A DNA stretch of 44,038 nt from contig JAPPMC010000130.1 in the NCBI GenBank assembly GCA_028819235.1, forward strand, positions 1 to 44,038. The letters run 5' to 3'. Below are positions 41,865 through 44,038 of the stretch, one piece after another; the stretch's first letter is position 1, and each line of letters opens with the position of its first letter. The notes beneath the pieces are model-generated. The model saw only the letters and a list, made by a program, of their open reading frames with translations. It had not been told where the DNA came from and ran no database searches. The position numbers and the translations under genes are program-made. This stretch comes from Bryobacterales bacterium. Lineage in GTDB: Bacteria; Acidobacteriota; Terriglobia; Bryobacterales; UBA6623.

Positions 41865-42249
41865 CCGCGAATCTCAGACTATCAGCGCCGTGACGCCTGC
41901 GGTGAATGGGAGTCGGCTGGGCTCCCGAATGGCAGCCAAGCTCACGCCGTGGCGCCGGTGGGGTTCAGTTTGCGGCGGCATTGTCAGGTGCTTCCAGTCC
42001 ACCTCCTTGCCGGCGGAGACGCCGCCGCCGGGAAGGGCGCCCAGAATCAGGCAGCCCTACGGAGCGTGGCCAACGCGAATCGGGTTGGCGGACACGGCTT
42101 TATCACTCCGAGACATGTCAATCGGGTCGACCGAAAACTCGAGTTGAATGCCTCTGAGGATCGGCTTACGCCTTCGATGCAGCCCGTGCATCCCTGCACC
42201 ACATACCGTTGGCTCCGCATTGCGCCTCGTCGGTGAGAGCCGTACCGGG
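41865..42249. other. Intergenic stretch without a recognisable gene
   Basis: About 385 bases between two minus-strand genes. The plus-strand frames crossing it run into neighbouring genes and read as low-complexity. GCCGGCGGAGACGCCGCCGCCGG near 42010 is GC-rich and partly self-complementary, but I do not see a defined terminator. It should contain the promoter of the membrane-protein gene at 41217-41864. Confidence 0.4.
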
Positions 42250-43512
42250 CTAGAACATCAGTACATTGACGCCGTCAACGCCGAACCATTCGTAGCCCGA
42301 GGGATTCCAGTGCACCGAACCGTCATCGGGCTGGGATCGGCCCAAGGCGTCAAACGCTCGCACTCGGACCTCCCGGACTGTTCCGTCGGGCCTGACGTGT
42401 TGATTCCATCTGTTCCAGAAGGTCGCGCGCCACGGGTACCACCCGAATTGGCTGAGCGGATTGTCGACCGGCACTCGCCGCCAGGTGTCTCCGCCGTCCA
42501 TCGAGAGCTCGACTGCAACGATCTTCGTCCGACCGTCGTTCCACGCCACGCCGCTGAACGTGATAGGGCCGGGAAATCGGCGTTCGCCGTCGAGGGGTGT
42601 CCAGACTATGCTCTTGATCTTCTGCCGCCACGTGGGGACTGTCGTTTCGGCGGTGACTTCGGGAGCAGCGCCCGGCTCGATGCGTTCCCGGAATGTTCGG
42701 TACCTCTGTGCGTGGTGCCGGCTCGTCGACGCCTCATTGCCGAACCGCAGGCGACTCAGCCACTTCACGTTCATCGACCCGTAGTACCCGGGCAGCACGA
42801 GTCGCACGGGTCCGCCGTGAATCGCCGGTATCGGCTCACCGTTCATGTGCGTCGCGAGTAGGGCAGAGTTCAGCACGTCCGCGAGCGGAACGCTCTGCTC
42901 GTAGTCGTCTGCGCCCGGCGACGCCGGTGAATCGCGACCCTCGGCCGTCAGGAACTGAGCACCCGGCTCTAAAAAAATCCTCAAGGAGTTCAGCACCTGC
43001 TTCAAGCGGACTCCCTTCCATCGAACTTGGCCCATTCCGCCGTATTGCCACTGGGTGCCCTTTGTCAGGGCCGTCCGTGCGTAGAAGGCTCGCCCGTTTC
43101 CTGCGCACTGCAACACCGCCACAACCTCGGTCTGCTTGAGCCGGGCCAGCTCCGGGAAGCTGATTGTCCGAGCTGGCCGGACGAGACCGGTCACTTCGAG
43201 TTCCCAGCCGTCGGATGGGTACGGGCTGAGCGTCAGGCTTCCCGGCAAGACTTGGTTGTTCCGGACGAACAACAGCTCCTTTGGGGTCAGCCGATGCTCC
43301 CGCAGCAAGCGCAGCGGCGTTTCGGCTACCCCGGTCACTGAGTCGTGGAGGATGAGGCGCGGGTCTTTGCCCACAGCAGTCAGGTATCGTTGCGGGTCCT
43401 GCGCGAAGCTAGGCGATGTCGTCAGAGGGACCATCGGGCCGACAGCCGAAATCCCACCCAAACCCAACATTCGCAGGAACTCTCTTCGGCCGAGTCTTGA
43501 AGTGCTCCGCAT
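42250..43512 (-). CDS. Tat-exported sulfite-oxidase-family molybdopterin oxidoreductase
   Basis: Periplasmic molybdoenzyme of 420 residues from ATG 43512. A twin-arginine signal (RLGRREFLRMLGLGG) begins at residue 6. The molybdopterin-binding domain has YPSDGWELEVTGLVRP, VAVLQCAGNGRAFY with the Mo-ligand Cys136, and GMGQVRWKGVRLKQVL. HGGPVRLVLPGYYGSMNVKW and a C-terminal Mo-co dimerisation domain (FSGVAWNDGRTKIVAVELSM) with VREVRVRAFDALG follow. The architecture is that of SorA/SoxC-like sulfite dehydrogenases; other substrates are possible in this family. The heme subunit gene usually found beside it is not seen. The longer frame to 43575 adds an unlikely stretch before the Tat signal. Confidence 0.92.
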   Translation of the reverse strand: MRSTSRLGRREFLRMLGLGGISAVGPMVPLTTSPSFAQDPQRYLTAVGKDPRLILHDSVTGVAETPLRLLREHRLTPKELLFVRNNQVLPGSLTLSPYPSDGWELEVTGLVRPARTISFPELARLKQTEVVAVLQCAGNGRAFYARTALTKGTQWQYGGMGQVRWKGVRLKQVLNSLRIFLEPGAQFLTAEGRDSPASPGADDYEQSVPLADVLNSALLATHMNGEPIPAIHGGPVRLVLPGYYGSMNVKWLSRLRFGNEASTSRHHAQRYRTFRERIEPGAAPEVTAETTVPTWRQKIKSIVWTPLDGERRFPGPITFSGVAWNDGRTKIVAVELSMDGGDTWRRVPVDNPLSQFGWYPWRATFWNRWNQHVRPDGTVREVRVRAFDALGRSQPDDGSVHWNPSGYEWFGVDGVNVLMF

Positions 43513-43676
43513 CGGAACTGTGTCTCGTGGTTCGTTACGCTCGCTGGCGATAGCTGGAGGATAGGCGTCCAGCATCGCCGCAGCATGTCGATCTTAGCGC
43601 TCAACTCTCAGGAGCATGGCCCATTCGCCCCGATCGCACGTGATCGTAGCCCGGCTCCTTGGTAGAGCGTATGTCG

Positions 43677-44038
43677 CTACGGGGCAAGAGCTGGGAATTG
43701 GAATTCGGCGCAATCGGTCGATGCTCTGCGCAGCCGGCACCACTGCAGCGCCCGACGCGGATCCGCCGACGGGTGCCCCGGCGAACTCGTCAGCAGGAGT
43801 AACAGCAGAGCCTTACACTCTTCCGGCTCCAACTGCTCCCGAATGCGCAACATCTCCGGCGGCAGCGCCCCTGCATTCCCGATGAGTCCGCGAACTCTAC
43901 TCCCTGGCAGCGCAGTGCTGCCTTCGCCATTCGCAGCGAACACCCATCCGGCCTGTGCGTGAGGCGCCGTCCTGAGCGCTTGGCCTAGCGCTACGGCGCA
44001 CTTGACACAACGGGGGTGCTTCAAGTAGAACTGGAGCA
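43677..44038 (-). CDS. Uncharacterised CxxC protein, 5' end outside the window
   Basis: A minus-strand frame open to the right edge and ending at TAG 43677-43679 reads FYLKHPRCVKCAVALGQALR, later GWVFAANGEGS and LEPEECKALLLLLLTSSPG. The CVKC pair lacks the His of a cytochrome c motif, so it is not a heme site; it could be a redox CxxC or metal site. TTG 44024 is an internal start only. The family is not recognised. It lies upstream of, and in the same direction as, the molybdoenzyme gene (165 bases away). The opposite strand also has an open frame, so coding status is moderate. Confidence 0.38.
   Translation of the reverse strand, partial: LQFYLKHPRCVKCAVALGQALRTAPHAQAGWVFAANGEGSTALPGSRVRGLIGNAGALPPEMLRIREQLEPEECKALLLLLLTSSPGHPSADPRRALQWCRLRRASTDCAEFQFPALAP

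Noticed and set aside
43616..43885. Plus-strand 89-codon frame near the right edge
   Set aside because: Ala/Pro-rich shadow opposite the partial CxxC frame, with no recognisable features.

Overview
The window is GC-rich (about 65% by eye), densely coding and bacterial. It most resembles an acidobacterium (Acidobacteriota). Pointers are a TonB-dependent receptor with an N-terminal carboxypeptidase-regulatory-like domain, a divergent Nramp protein, secreted HExxH and LolA-like proteins of a kind common in that phylum, and the remains of a porin with the typical acidobacterial layout. There is no rRNA or tRNA gene to confirm this, so the phylum is an inference. I found no rRNA, tRNA, CRISPR array or prophage.

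Layout. 1-73: tail of an IS630-like transposase cut by the window edge. 273-7384: a lipoprotein sulfatase (-) facing thiD (+), then a co-directional run with a propeller-like exported protein, a complete tripartite TRAP transporter (dctP-dctQ-dctM, translationally coupled through non-ATG starts) and a serine esterase. 7484-14500: a minus-strand block with the TonB-dependent receptor, an alpha/beta hydrolase, the Nramp-like transporter and a second sulfatase. 14614-17273: a plus-strand envelope cluster (LolA-like protein, exported HELVH metallopeptidase-like protein, TlpA-like redoxin).

17.3-23.3 kb is a decay zone. It holds a fragment matching the window's own pgsA gene, an intact group II PLP decarboxylase, a minus-strand frame broken by stop codons, and a porin gene whose reading frame survives for about 1 kb apart from three nonsense codons. 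This is the least ordinary part of the window.

23.3-43.5 kb is compact housekeeping and metabolism. pgsA diverges from an overlapping rph-rdgB-ROK kinase operon. A minus-strand operon carries a PfkB kinase, rhomboid protease, glutaredoxin-like protein and hydroxyacid-oxoacid transhydrogenase. A plus-strand series holds an M20 peptidase, a membrane protein with an adhesive repeat-like domain, rbsK and RNase D. Next come a cysteine-rich secreted protein and a dapF lacking one catalytic cysteine, an M3 oligopeptidase followed by a repair pair (mpg-dinB), a redoxin, a small Cys-rich protein, a membrane protein and a Tat-exported sulfite-oxidase-family molybdoenzyme. A partial CxxC protein runs off the right edge.

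Three convergent gene pairs are separated by GC-rich hairpins that look like bidirectional terminators. I see no dramatic new multi-gene system. The best leads are the nonsense-riddled porin and its surroundings, the Cys-to-Ser DapF, the Nramp homologue without the canonical metal-site motifs, and the transhydrogenase/rhomboid/glutaredoxin/kinase operon.
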